The position numbers and the translations under genes were made by a program. The notes beneath the pieces were generated by a model. The model made no database searches, was not told where the DNA came from, and saw only the letters and a list, made by a program, of their open reading frames with translations. Positions 19,719 through 28,119 of a stretch of DNA of 64,000 nt are shown piece after piece; within the stretch, counting starts at the first letter, position 1; each line of letters starts with the position of its first letter. The DNA is from Polaromonas sp. P2-4 (GTDB lineage Bacteria; Pseudomonadota; Gammaproteobacteria; Burkholderiales; Burkholderiaceae_C). The stretch covers positions 2,720,001 to 2,784,000 of the forward strand of contig CP087965.1 in assembly GCA_024703855.1 (NCBI GenBank), in the 5' to 3' direction.

Positions 19719-21102
19719 TCAGCCCAGCGCGCCGCACTTCGGGCACGGCCAGAACATCGTCCAGGGTCTTTTCAAGGCGCTCGAAGAGCTGCGCAAATTC
19801 GCCCTCGGTGTAGCACAGCGCCGGCGCAAAACCCAGGATGTTGTCGCCAAACGAACGGAACACCAGGCCGTTGCGGTAGCCGGTTTCAAACAGCAGGTCG
19901 GACAGGCCCAGCGCCGAGTCAAAGCCGGCTTTGGTGCTTTTGTTGCTGACCAGTTCCAGCGCGCCGAGCAAACCGCGGTGACGCGCTTCGCCGACCAGCG
20001 GGTGGGCTGTCAGCGCATCGAGGCCTTGCGCAAAATGCGGCGCCACTTTTTGCGCGTGGGCCAGCATGCCGCCTTCCTGGTAGATGCGTATGACTTCAAG
20101 CGCAATCGCGGCGCTCACGGGATGGGCCGAATAGGTCGCGCCGTGGCCGATAGGCACTCCTGGCGCCGCACCGTCGGCAATGCCGGCATACACCGCGTCG
20201 GACATCATCAGCGCGCCCATGGGCGCATAACCCGAGGTCAGGCCCTTGGCCATGGTCATCAGGTCGGGTTCCACGCCTTCGGCCTGGCACGCAAACATCG
20301 GGCCGGTGCGGCCAAAACCCGTGATGACCTCATCGACCACAAACAGTATGCCGAGTTCGGTGCAAGCCTGGCGCATGGCCTTGAGCCAGCCCGTGGGCGG
20401 CACGATCACGCCGCCCGAGCCTTGTATCGGCTCGCAGAAAAATGCCGCAACATTGTCTGCGCCCAGGCTGGCGACTTTGGCGCGCAGCGACTGCACCGAG
20501 GCGTCTATGACGGACTGCGCGGTGCTGCCTTCTGGGCTGCGGTACAGATAAGGCGAGGCAATGTAATGCTGCTCCGGGCGCGGCAGGTCAAAACCGCGGT
20601 GAAAGACCGGCAGCGCGGTCAGGCCTGCGCCGGTGGACGACGAGCCGTGGTAACCGCGCTCCAGCGAGATGAACTGCTTTTTGCCGGGGCGGCCGGTGGC
20701 GTTGTAGTAATGCACGATCAGGCGCACTGCGGCATCGATGGCTTCGGAGCCGCCCAGGGTCAGGTAAACGTGTTTAAGCGACGGCGGTGCGATCTCGACC
20801 AGCTTGGCGGCCAGCTGAATAGCCGGTTCGCTGCCGAAGTGGAAATAACCCGTGGCATAGGGCAGCTTGCGCATTTGCTCTGTGGCGGCTTGCACCACGC
20901 TCTCCTGGCCGTAGCCCACGTTGACGCACCACAGGCCTGCAAAGGCGTCCAGCAGCTCATTGCCGGCGGCGTCTTTGAGCCAGGCGCCGTGGCCGGACTC
21001 CAGCACGGTGACGCCGCGCTGTTCGTGTTTGCGCCAGGGCGCAACAGGGTGGATCAGATGGGCGCGGTCTAGGTCTATGAGGGAGGAGGTGTTGGACGGC
21101 AT
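19719..21102 (-). CDS. Class III (omega) aminotransferase
   Basis: This PLP enzyme of about 460 residues is of the SpuC / omega-amino-acid:pyruvate aminotransferase type. It has WCVNVGYGQ, the LGGSEAIDAAVR cofactor region, VDEVITGFGRTG, and the PLP lysine in MAKGLTSGYAPMG. The start is the ATG at 21102 (MPSNTSSLIDLDRAH). Around 19730 the reading frame runs into non-protein text. One shift there gives a natural TGA at 19719, so I end the gene there. Likely substrates are putrescine, beta-alanine or similar omega-amines (family knowledge). Lrp copy A follows 33 bases later. Confidence 0.85.
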
Positions 21103-21559
21103 GGTGCGGCAGCAGTGGTTCGATGGAATGCTGTCATCGTAGGCCGCTATCGCTGGTGACTGCTGCTGCTTTGGGTGCTTGCGGTGCAGCAGCCTGCTGT
21201 TGTGAAAGCACTGGCAGCAGATCGTGCGGCGCGCGTTTGTATTTTCAAAGTGGACGATGAAGCGATGAAACGACGAAAGGGTTTGTTTCTGCGCTCAGTA
21301 GGTAACGTCCGTTTTAATGGTCGGCTGTGCATAAGTGTAGATGTTTGCCTCGTTGTTGAAGCTCCCGGTTGATGTGTTGATCGCGCGGGGAATGCCGCGC
21401 AGGGCGTAGTCCGTAGTTCTACGATCAGGTCACGCATTGCCGACCTCCTCGGTGCTGCCCTGCTCGCGCAGGCTGTCATAGCGGGCCGTGTTGGCCGGCG
21501 CCGACTGGCGGCCATGGTCAAGCCCTGGCCCGCCCTTATCGCGGCCTGAGCCCCACGAC
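21103..21559. other. Region between aminotransferase and Lrp copy B
   Basis: This 457-bp stretch has no intact gene. The part next to 21102 should hold the aminotransferase promoter. The part 21295-21540 contains a possible coding scar on the minus strand, listed separately. Confidence 0.5.
21295..21540 (-). pseudogene. Possible C-terminal gene remnant, family not recognised
   Basis: Joining three frames on the minus strand gives protein-like text: SLREQGSTEEVGNA, MRDLIVELR, then DYALRGIPRAINTSTGSFNN and a tail EANIYTYAQPTIKTDVTY before a TGA at 21295. The composition is coding-like, but two shifts are needed within 80 residues. I do not recognise the family. It could be the 3-prime end of an enzyme gene cut by the duplication that placed the 642-bp repeat next to it. 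Confidence 0.35.
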
Positions 21560-21561
21560 CA

Positions 21562-22062
21562 TCACTCCCATCGTTTCTGGGTCGCGATGATGCCCAGCGG
21601 ATACTCGCGCCGGTCCAGCGGCTGGCGCAGGACGATCCGGCTGGCGAAGCGCTCGATGCCGATGTCGTCTTTCAGCATCTTTTCCATCAGCGCCTGAAAA
21701 TAATTGATGCCGGGCGCCACGATCTTCAGCAGGTAGTCGTAGCCGCCGCTGACGTTGTAGCACTCGACGATTTCCTCGTACTTTGCGGTGCCTTCTTCGA
21801 ATTTGCGGAAATCATGCGGTCGGTGGCTGCTGAGGGTGATCTCCGAAAACACGATGACGTAATCCCCCAGCTTTTCCAGCGCGATGTCGGCGCCGTAGCC
21901 GCGGATCAGCCCGATCTCCTGCATCCGCTTGGTGCGCAGCAGACACGGGCTGGGGCTGAGGCCCACGGAATCGGCCAGATCGACGTTCGAGCAGCGCCCC
22001 TCGCGCTGGAGATGCACGAGGATCTTGAAGTCGAAGCGGTCGAGCGAAACTGCTGATTTCAT
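21562..22062 (-). CDS. Lrp/AsnC-family regulator, copy B
   Basis: This intact 166-residue regulator differs from copy C (25148) at about six residues. The helix-turn-helix region FDFKILVHLQREGRCSNVDLADSVGLS and the RAM domain ECYNVSGGYDYLLK are conserved. It stands at the end of the cupin-oxidase-racemase operon because it was carried in by the 642-bp duplication. With two near-identical Lrp proteins, mixed multimers and shared targets are likely. Confidence 0.92.
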   Translation of the reverse strand: MKSAVSLDRFDFKILVHLQREGRCSNVDLADSVGLSPSPCLLRTKRMQEIGLIRGYGADIALEKLGDYVIVFSEITLSSHRPHDFRKFEEGTAKYEEIVECYNVSGGYDYLLKIVAPGINYFQALMEKMLKDDIGIERFASRIVLRQPLDRREYPLGIIATQKRWE

Positions 22063-22077
22063 GGAGTGATCGTACTC

Positions 22078-22201
22078 TCAGGTCGATCCCGGCGACTTGC
22101 GCTGCGCCTCGGTGAGCGATTCGTCGAGCGCCTCGATAACCATGCCCGCCTGCTCCGCCGACAGCACCATCGGCGGACGGATCTTGAGCACGTTGTGCCC
22201 C
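22078..22201 (-). pseudogene. Truncated 3-prime end of class III aminotransferase
   Basis: It encodes GHNVLKIRPPMVLSAEQAGM and VIEALDESLTEAQR, identical to the C terminus of the full enzyme at 25682. The native TAG is changed, so the stump reads KSPGST to a stop at 22078. The homology ends at 22201, where racemase sequence takes over. Confidence 0.9.
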
Positions 22202-22205
22202 GGTA

Positions 22206-22868
22206 TCAGGCCGAATCCCGCACCCGGGCGACCACCTCCTGCACCAACAGTTCCGGGCTCGCGAACACCGGCAGCCCCAGTTGGTCGGCGAGCGGTTCGC
22301 CCAGGTGCGCCAACGAGGCTTGCGCCAGGACGATGCAATCGACGCGTGGCGCCAACTCTGCCGCAGCCTCGCACACGAGGCGATCGTGCAGGTCACGCCG
22401 GCCACTGGCCAAGGCGTCGAATGCCGCCGCGCACAGGACGCTCTGCGCCGGGATATCCCGGCCGGCGCTCTGCGCGTGCGCAGCCAGCAGTGCCCGGCTC
22501 GGTGCGACCGTCGACGAGGCCGTGCAGATCAGACCGACGCGGCCCGGCGCGCTTGCCACGCGGGCGTAGAGGGGGTCGTCGATCTTGAGGATCGGCACAC
22601 TCACCGTCTGGCGTGCGGTATCGATGGCCGGCGAGGTCGACGAGCACGTGAAAACGATCAGCTCGGCACCCGCATCGGCCGCCACTTGTGAGAGTGTGAC
22701 GATGCGGCGCGTGATGCCGTTTGAAGGACCTTGCCGGATCAGATCCTGCAGGACACTTTCGTCCAGCATGTGAAAGCAGTCTGCGTCTGGCAGTTCCGAC
22801 TGGAAGCGCGGACGGAAACGCTCGACCAGCATCGCGACCGTATGGATGAAGGCAATGCGCCGGATCAT
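22206..22868 (-). CDS. Asp/Glu/hydantoin racemase-family protein
   Basis: This intact 220-residue protein has the N-terminal catalytic cysteine in IVFTCSSTSPAID. At the second site, where classical racemases have a GCT cysteine, this one reads CIVLAQASLAHLG; the place of the second catalytic Cys is taken by Gln/Ala. That points to a one-cysteine subgroup, decarboxylase-like or otherwise altered. The stop lies five bases from the edge of the 642-bp repeat, so the last residues could have been affected by the rearrangement. It follows the FAD oxidase gene, consistent with supplying a D- or L-isomer to it. Confidence 0.8.
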   Translation of the reverse strand: MIRRIAFIHTVAMLVERFRPRFQSELPDADCFHMLDESVLQDLIRQGPSNGITRRIVTLSQVAADAGAELIVFTCSSTSPAIDTARQTVSVPILKIDDPLYARVASAPGRVGLICTASSTVAPSRALLAAHAQSAGRDIPAQSVLCAAAFDALASGRRDLHDRLVCEAAAELAPRVDCIVLAQASLAHLGEPLADQLGLPVFASPELLVQEVVARVRDSA

Positions 22869-22928
22869 GGAAGCCCTTCGGGTGGTTAATGGGGGCAGGG
22901 TCGGGCTTCGGCGCGTCGCAGGCGCGGC

Positions 22929-24254
22929 CTAGAAATCAGCGACCTTGCCCCATGCTGAGGCGCTGAACCGCTCCGGCCGGAAGGGTGCGGGATCAAAGAG
23001 CGGTTCGCCGCCGCTGGCAAGGTCCGCGATCAGGTGGCCGGCGCCAGGGCCGATACCAAAGCCATGTCCGGAAAAGCCTGCGGCCAGGATGAATCCCGGC
23101 ACACCCGGCACCTCGCCGATGCCGGGAACACCGTCCGGCGTGCTGTCGATGAAGCCAGCCCAGGTGTGGGTGATCTTTGCTTCGCGAAGTTGGGGCAGCA
23201 GTTCGACGGCGCGACGTTGGATCTTCCTGATCATGGGCAAATTGGGCCTCGGATCGAGGATGCGCACCCGCTCCATGGGCGTCGGCGCGTCGAGCCGCCA
23301 ACGCGCCAGCGTTTCATGGCCACCACGGATGCCTTCCAGGCCTCCCGGACGAATGTTGCGCCAGCGCTTGGCGAACATCGGCAGGAATTGCGGAGCGAAC
23401 CGCAACAGCTGCGCGGTCGGGTCCACATTCCCACTCCCGCTGATGGCCAGTGCGTAGCGTCCGTCGCTGCGGCGCGTAACGGACACGCCCGCGCTAACCA
23501 CGGCATCCGGCAAGCGATGTTCCACAGGGGACACGCTAAGGATGGATTGGCGGACCGTAGCCTGGGGGAAACGGATGCCCAGCTGGCGGCAGAACGAGGA
23601 CGCCCAGGCGCCGCCGGCGAGCACCGCCGTCTTGGTCTTGATGACGCCGGCTTCGGTGATGACGCCGCTGACCCGCCCGCCTTCCATCTCGATGCCGCGG
23701 GCAGCGCAGTTCTGGTGGACGCTGCCGCCGAGCTTGATGAGCGCGGCTGCCACCGCGGGCGCAGCCTTGCCAGGATCAGCGGTGCCATCGCTGGGCGAAA
23801 AGACCCCACCTTTCCATGCGCGGCCGGTCGCATGCCCGCGCTCGGCGGCCTCGCGGCTGCTCAGCATGTGGGTTGTCACGCCCGCGGTCTTCGCAAAATC
23901 GCGCCAGCTGGCCCAACCCGAAATCTCGGCCTCGTCGTTACTCAGGTACAACAGCCCGCAGCGATGAAATCCCGTGTCTTCACCGCTCTCGGCGGCAAAT
24001 TGTTCCCAGAGATCGAGGCTCTTGGTCGCCATGGGCAGTTCGCGAGCGTCCCGGTTCTGCTGCCGGCACCAGCCCCAATTGCGGCTCGATTGCTCGGCGC
24101 CGATCCTGCCCTTCTCGACCAAGGCGACTGAAACGCCGCGCTTGGCCAGGTAGTAGGCGGTAAAGACACCGATGATGCCGCCGCCGATCACGACGACCTC
24201 AGCGGAGGCCGGCGGCTTGGAGGAGGTGTTGATGTGGTTCAGAGGAGGGGACAT
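22929..24254 (-). CDS. FAD-dependent oxidoreductase, DAO family
   Basis: This intact protein is about 441 residues if started at the ATG at 24254 (MSPPLNHINTSSKPPASAEVVVIGGGIIG). An upstream in-frame start at 24332 would overlap the cupin gene. It has the FAD fold GGGIIGVFTAYYLAKRGV, SSRNWGWCRQQNRD and a C-terminal AGFSGHGFGIGPGAGHL. The SSRNWGW block resembles single-component D-amino-acid or sarcosine-type oxidases rather than the heterotrimer subunits nearby. The operon order is cupin, oxidase, racemase. Confidence 0.87.
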   Translation of the reverse strand: MSPPLNHINTSSKPPASAEVVVIGGGIIGVFTAYYLAKRGVSVALVEKGRIGAEQSSRNWGWCRQQNRDARELPMATKSLDLWEQFAAESGEDTGFHRCGLLYLSNDEAEISGWASWRDFAKTAGVTTHMLSSREAAERGHATGRAWKGGVFSPSDGTADPGKAAPAVAAALIKLGGSVHQNCAARGIEMEGGRVSGVITEAGVIKTKTAVLAGGAWASSFCRQLGIRFPQATVRQSILSVSPVEHRLPDAVVSAGVSVTRRSDGRYALAISGSGNVDPTAQLLRFAPQFLPMFAKRWRNIRPGGLEGIRGGHETLARWRLDAPTPMERVRILDPRPNLPMIRKIQRRAVELLPQLREAKITHTWAGFIDSTPDGVPGIGEVPGVPGFILAAGFSGHGFGIGPGAGHLIADLASGGEPLFDPAPFRPERFSASAWGKVADF

Positions 24255-24274
24255 GATGGGTCTCGCTCGCCCGT

Positions 24275-24996
24275 TCAGGCCTGGACGCTTTGGCTCACGT
24301 AGAACTTCGCCACGCGCTCGCTGCTTTCCCATCCGATCGGCGCGCCCTGGGGCACGAAAAGCGCATCGCCGGTGCCCACCGAGAGCACGCTGCCATCAGG
24401 GGCTGCGAAGCGCACGCCGCCGGCCAGGAGATGCATGAACTCGTTCATGCGATGCGGGCGAACGACCCGGTGGTAGGGGGTCGAGTCCCACGTGCCGGCG
24501 CTGTACTGCGCGGCGTCGTCGATGAAGACGTTGTCGCTGCGGCACTCCGGCGAGGGGCCCAGCAGCACTTGCGCGGGGTAGCGTGGCAGAGGGCTTGAAG
24601 TTGGCGTCGGCGTGCAGAGGGAAGAGGCCGCGCTTCGTCGGTGTCTCGCAAGCCGCCGCGCAAAACACGAAACGCACGCGGAATCCGGCCTGGATATGAA
24701 GCGAGGTACCGCATCCGATGACGGCGCCCGCCTGGGGACCGACCACCAGCGGGGGCCGCTCCGGCCGCTGTCAGGGTCAGCTCTCCTTCGACCACGACGA
24801 TGGTTTCGATGTGGGGATAGCTTGCGACTTCCAGCTCACCAATGAAGCTGATCCGACCCGCGATCATCGAGTCGGGTCCTTCCCACGCGATTTCGCGATG
24901 CCGCGCAAAGGGGTCGTCCTTGCCGAACGCCGCCCTGCGGAAAGAGGTGGAAAGGGGTGCGCCGTTGGCGCGGTGCAGTACTAGGGCCATGGTCAT
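24275..24996 (-). CDS. Two-cupin-domain protein (two frameshifts)
   Basis: The start ATG at 24996 gives MTMALVLHRANGAPLSTSF. The first cupin includes YPHIETIVVVEGELTLTAAG. The frame shifts at about 24755 (a GC pair lost in CCCGCTGG) and again near 24590. The second cupin has HRMNEFMHLLAGGVRFAAPDG and GDALFVPQGAPIGWE. Corrected length is about 240 residues. It leads the operon with the FAD oxidase 20 bases downstream. DUF861-type cupins often accompany amino-acid oxidases, but the role is not established. Confidence 0.75.
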
Positions 24997-25145
24997 GATT
25001 GCTCCTGCGCGATGCGCGTTGGTAAAAGTTTAGGCTGCGTGCCCCTCGCGCTGGTGCTGCAATGAGGGCCTTGCACAAAGCGGGCTGCCGTTGTGCGAGT
25101 CGCTACCAGCAGATCCTGCCGTCGTGCATACGTCAGAGGCCTTCA

Positions 25146-25787
25146 CATCACTCCCATCGTTTCTGGGTCGCGATGATGCCCAGCGGATACTCGCGCCGGT
25201 TCAGCGGCTGGCGCAGGACGATCCGGCTGGCGAAGCGATCGATGCCGATGTCGTCTTTCAGCATCTTTTCCATCAGCGCCTGAAAATAATTGATGCCGGG
25301 CGCAACGATCTTCAGCAGGTAGTCGTAGCCGCCGCTGACGTTGTAGCACTCGACGATCTCCTCGTACTTTGCGGCGCCTTCCTCGAATTTGCGGAAATCA
25401 TGCGGTCGGTGGCTGCTGAGGGTGATCTCTGAAAACACGATGACGTAATCCCCCAGCTTTTCCAGCGCGATGTCGGCGCCGTAGCCGCGGATCAGCCCGA
25501 TCTCCTGCATCCGCTTGGTGCGCAGCAGACACGGGCTGGGGCTGAGACCCACGGAATCGGCCAGATCGACGTTCGAGCAGCGCCCCTCGCGCTGGAGATG
25601 CACGAGGATCTTGAAGTCGAAGCGGTCGAGCGAAGCTGTGGATCTCATGGGGCGGTTTGACTGTCAGGTCGATCCCGGGGACTAGCGCTGCGCCTCGGTG
25701 AGTGATTCGTCGAGCGCCTCGATGACCATGCCTGCCTGCTCCGCCGACAGCACCATCGGCGGACGGATCTTGAGCACGTTGTGCCCC
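25146..25787. repeat. 642-bp direct repeat, copy 2 (probable parent)
   Basis: This copy lies in its natural setting: Lrp copy C following the full aminotransferase. It is therefore taken as the source of the segment at 21560-22201. Confidence 0.9.
25148..25648 (-). CDS. Lrp/AsnC-family regulator, copy C
   Basis: This intact 166-residue regulator is about 96 percent identical to copy B by count of visible differences. It is the last gene of the HAD-kinase-aminotransferase operon, 33 bases after the aminotransferase. Aminotransferase followed by Lrp is the same pairing seen at 19191-21102, so it probably autoregulates and senses an amino acid or pathway product. Confidence 0.92.
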   Translation of the reverse strand: MRSTASLDRFDFKILVHLQREGRCSNVDLADSVGLSPSPCLLRTKRMQEIGLIRGYGADIALEKLGDYVIVFSEITLSSHRPHDFRKFEEGAAKYEEIVECYNVSGGYDYLLKIVAPGINYFQALMEKMLKDDIGIDRFASRIVLRQPLNRREYPLGIIATQKRWE

Positions 25788-27022
25788 TGGGCGCAGGCGC
25801 TGAGCAGCACGCCTTTGTCGCGCATCAGGTTGACCACCCGGCTGGTGAGGCTGCGGTCCGGCGCCCGCGTCGTGCGGTCCGACACGAGCTCGACGCCGAC
25901 GAAGAGCCCCGCCCCCCGCACGTCGCCGATGGCCTCGTGCTTCGCGGCGAGCCCGGCGATGCCGTCGAGCAGCACCTTGCCGACCTTGGCGGCATGCGGC
26001 ACCAGCCGGTCCCGCTCGATGGTCTCCAGCACCGCCAGGGCCGCCGCGCACGAGACCGTGTTGCCCGCGAAGGTGTTGAAGTAGCGGGAGTGCTTGCCGA
26101 ATTCCGCCAGGGCGTCGGCTGTCGCGAGCAGGCCCGCGATGGGCTGGCCATTGCCCATCGGCTTGCCCATGGTGACGATATCGGGAACGAGGCCGTGGCG
26201 CTGGAAGCCCCACAGGTGCTCGCCGGTGCGGCCGAAGCCGGGCTGCACCTCGTCGGCGATGAACAGGCCGCCAGCGCGCTTGATCGCCTCGACCGCGCCC
26301 TTCAGAAAGCCAGCAGGCTCGGGCAGGATGCCGTCGCTGGTGAAAAGCGAATCGACGATCAGGGCCGCCGGCTTGATGCCGTGGCGCTGCAGGTCGGCGA
26401 TGGCCGCCTCGACGTCGCGCGTGAAGCGCTCGCCAAGGTCAGCGCCTTCGGCGTGGTACCGGCGCGGCGCCGGCACCAGGCGAACGTGCGGGCCGAGGTC
26501 GACCGTCACGCCCAGCGATGGCGAGAACTGCGACACGGCGTCGGTGATGCCGTGGTAGGCCGTGTCGGTGACGATCACGCCCGTGCCGCCGGTGCGCACC
26601 TTGGCGATGCGATAGGCCAGGTCGTTGGCCTCGCTGCCGGTGCAGGTCAGCATCAAGTGGGCCAGGTCAGTTCCGGGCACGCTGGCGAGCAGGCGCTCGG
26701 CCAGCTCGAGGATGGTGTCATGGAGGTAGCGCGTGTTGGTCGCGAGCGTCTGCACCTGGCGGCAGATCGCATCGGTCACCGCGGGGTGGCAGTGGCCGAG
26801 CGAGGTGACGTTGTTGTAGACGTCAAGATAGCGGCGGCCTTGCGGGTCCATCAGCCACACGCCGTCGCCGCGCACGATGTGCAGCGGGTGTTCGTACATC
26901 AGCCGGTAGGCCGGGCCGAGCAGCGCGTTGCGCCGCTCTATCATCGCCTCGGTGGCGGGCCCGACGTTGGCGCGCCCCGGGATGTAGGCGTTGACCATGT
27001 TGAAGTCAGCGGTGGTTTTCAT
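25682..27022 (-). CDS. Class III aminotransferase, phospho-lyase (AGXT2L)-like
   Basis: This intact enzyme of about 446 residues has the ATG at 27022 (MKTTADFNMVNAYIPGRANVG). Motifs are DVYNNVTSLGHCHP, TCTGSEANDLAYRIAK, ADEVQPGFGRTG and the PLP lysine in VTMGKPMGNGQP. The GKPMGNG and VYNNV blocks match the AGXT2L subgroup, whose characterised animal members are phospho-lyases acting on phosphoethanolamine or 5-phosphohydroxylysine rather than true transaminases. The gene directly follows a kinase of the matching type, which supports a kinase/phospho-lyase pair. Confidence 0.85.
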   Translation of the reverse strand: MKTTADFNMVNAYIPGRANVGPATEAMIERRNALLGPAYRLMYEHPLHIVRGDGVWLMDPQGRRYLDVYNNVTSLGHCHPAVTDAICRQVQTLATNTRYLHDTILELAERLLASVPGTDLAHLMLTCTGSEANDLAYRIAKVRTGGTGVIVTDTAYHGITDAVSQFSPSLGVTVDLGPHVRLVPAPRRYHAEGADLGERFTRDVEAAIADLQRHGIKPAALIVDSLFTSDGILPEPAGFLKGAVEAIKRAGGLFIADEVQPGFGRTGEHLWGFQRHGLVPDIVTMGKPMGNGQPIAGLLATADALAEFGKHSRYFNTFAGNTVSCAAALAVLETIERDRLVPHAAKVGKVLLDGIAGLAAKHEAIGDVRGAGLFVGVELVSDRTTRAPDRSLTSRVVNLMRDKGVLLSACAQGHNVLKIRPPMVLSAEQAGMVIEALDESLTEAQR

Positions 27023-28119
27023 GAGGAAGTTCCGTTTCGTGTTGGAGTCAATAAGCGGTCGCGCTTCGTGGCGGGGGAGGTCTGCCATCTGCGACAGCGC
27101 CTCCCAGGCCGCGGGGTTGTGACGCATGATGTAGGCGCGGTTTTCGGGATAGCGCAGGGCGCGCCACCCGAGATCAAGGCCGTGACGAGGTGGCGGGTCG
27201 CCATGAGGTCGGCGACGATGTCCTGCTCCAGGTCGGTCAGCGGCAGGACGGCCTGGTAGGCGCCGACGAACTGCGCCGCTCCCGCGAACGGGTCGGCATT
27301 GCCGGTCATGTGGAAGGCGGCAGCCGTCGCCACCTCGCCGACCAGTGGCGCATGGAGCATGTCGCCGAAGTCGATGATGCCGGTGATGCGCGCCTGGTCG
27401 TGCGGCGCGACCAGCACGTTGTAGAGGTGGTAGTCGTTGTGGATCACCTGCGCCCTCAAGGACGCGAGGTGGGGCAGCACATGATCGGTGAAGCGCGTCA
27501 TGAACGACTGGGCCAATGCGCGGCGTGGTCCTTCGACCAGGCTGCCCAACTGGACGGTCAGCCGGTGCGCGGCCGATACATTCCACAGCAGGTCGTGCGT
27601 GGCCGCAGGGTGCGTGAAGCCTTGCAGGGCGAGGTTCAGTTCCGCCAGTCCCCGGCCCATCGCCACACGCTGCGCGGCGGTGCGCGGTGTCTCCCGGATC
27701 TGGATGCCTTCCAGGTAGGTGAGCATGCGCACGGTGGTCCGGGCGCCGTCGGCGAGCGCCACGGTGTCACGCGTGCGGCCGTCCAGCGTCCACACGACGC
27801 GGGGGACGGGCTGGCTGGGCGAGGTGCGGGCGACGTGTTCAAGGGCGGCGATCTGGAAATCGACCAGCGACTCGGGCTCGGAAGGGTTGCTGATCTTGAA
27901 CACGTAGCGCGTACCGTCGGCAGTCTCCACGGCGCAATTCTGGTCGCGCTCGCCGGCCAGCGACTTCACGCTGCCGTCGATGCCGTAGAGGCGCGCCACC
28001 AGCGCCTGCACCGCGGCGGGCGCCAGGTCGGGCGCTGCGGTGCTCAGCGCTGCGGCCTCGGGCGCACGCCCCTCAGGCGTCACCTCCTGGGCCCCAGGGT
28101 GGGGGTTTAGGCTTGGCAT
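27019..28119 (-). CDS. APH-family small-molecule kinase, hydroxylysine kinase-like (one frameshift)
   Basis: The start ATG at 28119 overlaps the HAD stop (TGATG). The protein has the aminoglycoside-phosphotransferase fold: GERDQNCAVETADGTRYVFKI nucleotide loop, VIHNDYHLYNVLV catalytic loop and GIIDFGDM metal site. At about 27172 one T seems missing. Corrected text SGWRALRYPENRAYIMRHNPAAWEAL is the family's normal C terminus. In that frame it would run on into the aminotransferase without a stop; in the raw frame it stops at 27019 in an ATGA overlap. The related characterised protein is hydroxylysine kinase. The substrate here is inferred, not shown. Confidence 0.82.
   Translation of the reverse strand: MPSLNPHPGAQEVTPEGRAPEAAALSTAAPDLAPAAVQALVARLYGIDGSVKSLAGERDQNCAVETADGTRYVFKISNPSEPESLVDFQIAALEHVARTSPSQPVPRVVWTLDGRTRDTVALADGARTTVRMLTYLEGIQIRETPRTAAQRVAMGRGLAELNLALQGFTHPAATHDLLWNVSAAHRLTVQLGSLVEGPRRALAQSFMTRFTDHVLPHLASLRAQVIHNDYHLYNVLVAPHDQARITGIIDFGDMLHAPLVGEVATAAAFHMTGNADPFAGAAQFVGAYQAVLPLTDLEQDIVADLMATRHLVTALISGGAPCAIPKTAPTSCVTTPRPGRRCRRWQTSPATKRDRLLTPTRNGTSS

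Larger units (their letters stand above)
21560..22201. repeat. 642-bp direct repeat, copy 1
   Basis: This segment is almost identical to 25146-25787, with equal length and no gaps visible. It contains Lrp copy B plus the last ~40 codons of the aminotransferase that is complete at 25682. It ends abruptly five bases before the racemase stop codon, marking a recombination junction. Confidence 0.9.

Noticed and set aside
25781..27259. 492-codon plus-strand frame opposite the aminotransferase
   Set aside because: Antisense shadow; the minus strand carries the recognisable PLP enzyme.
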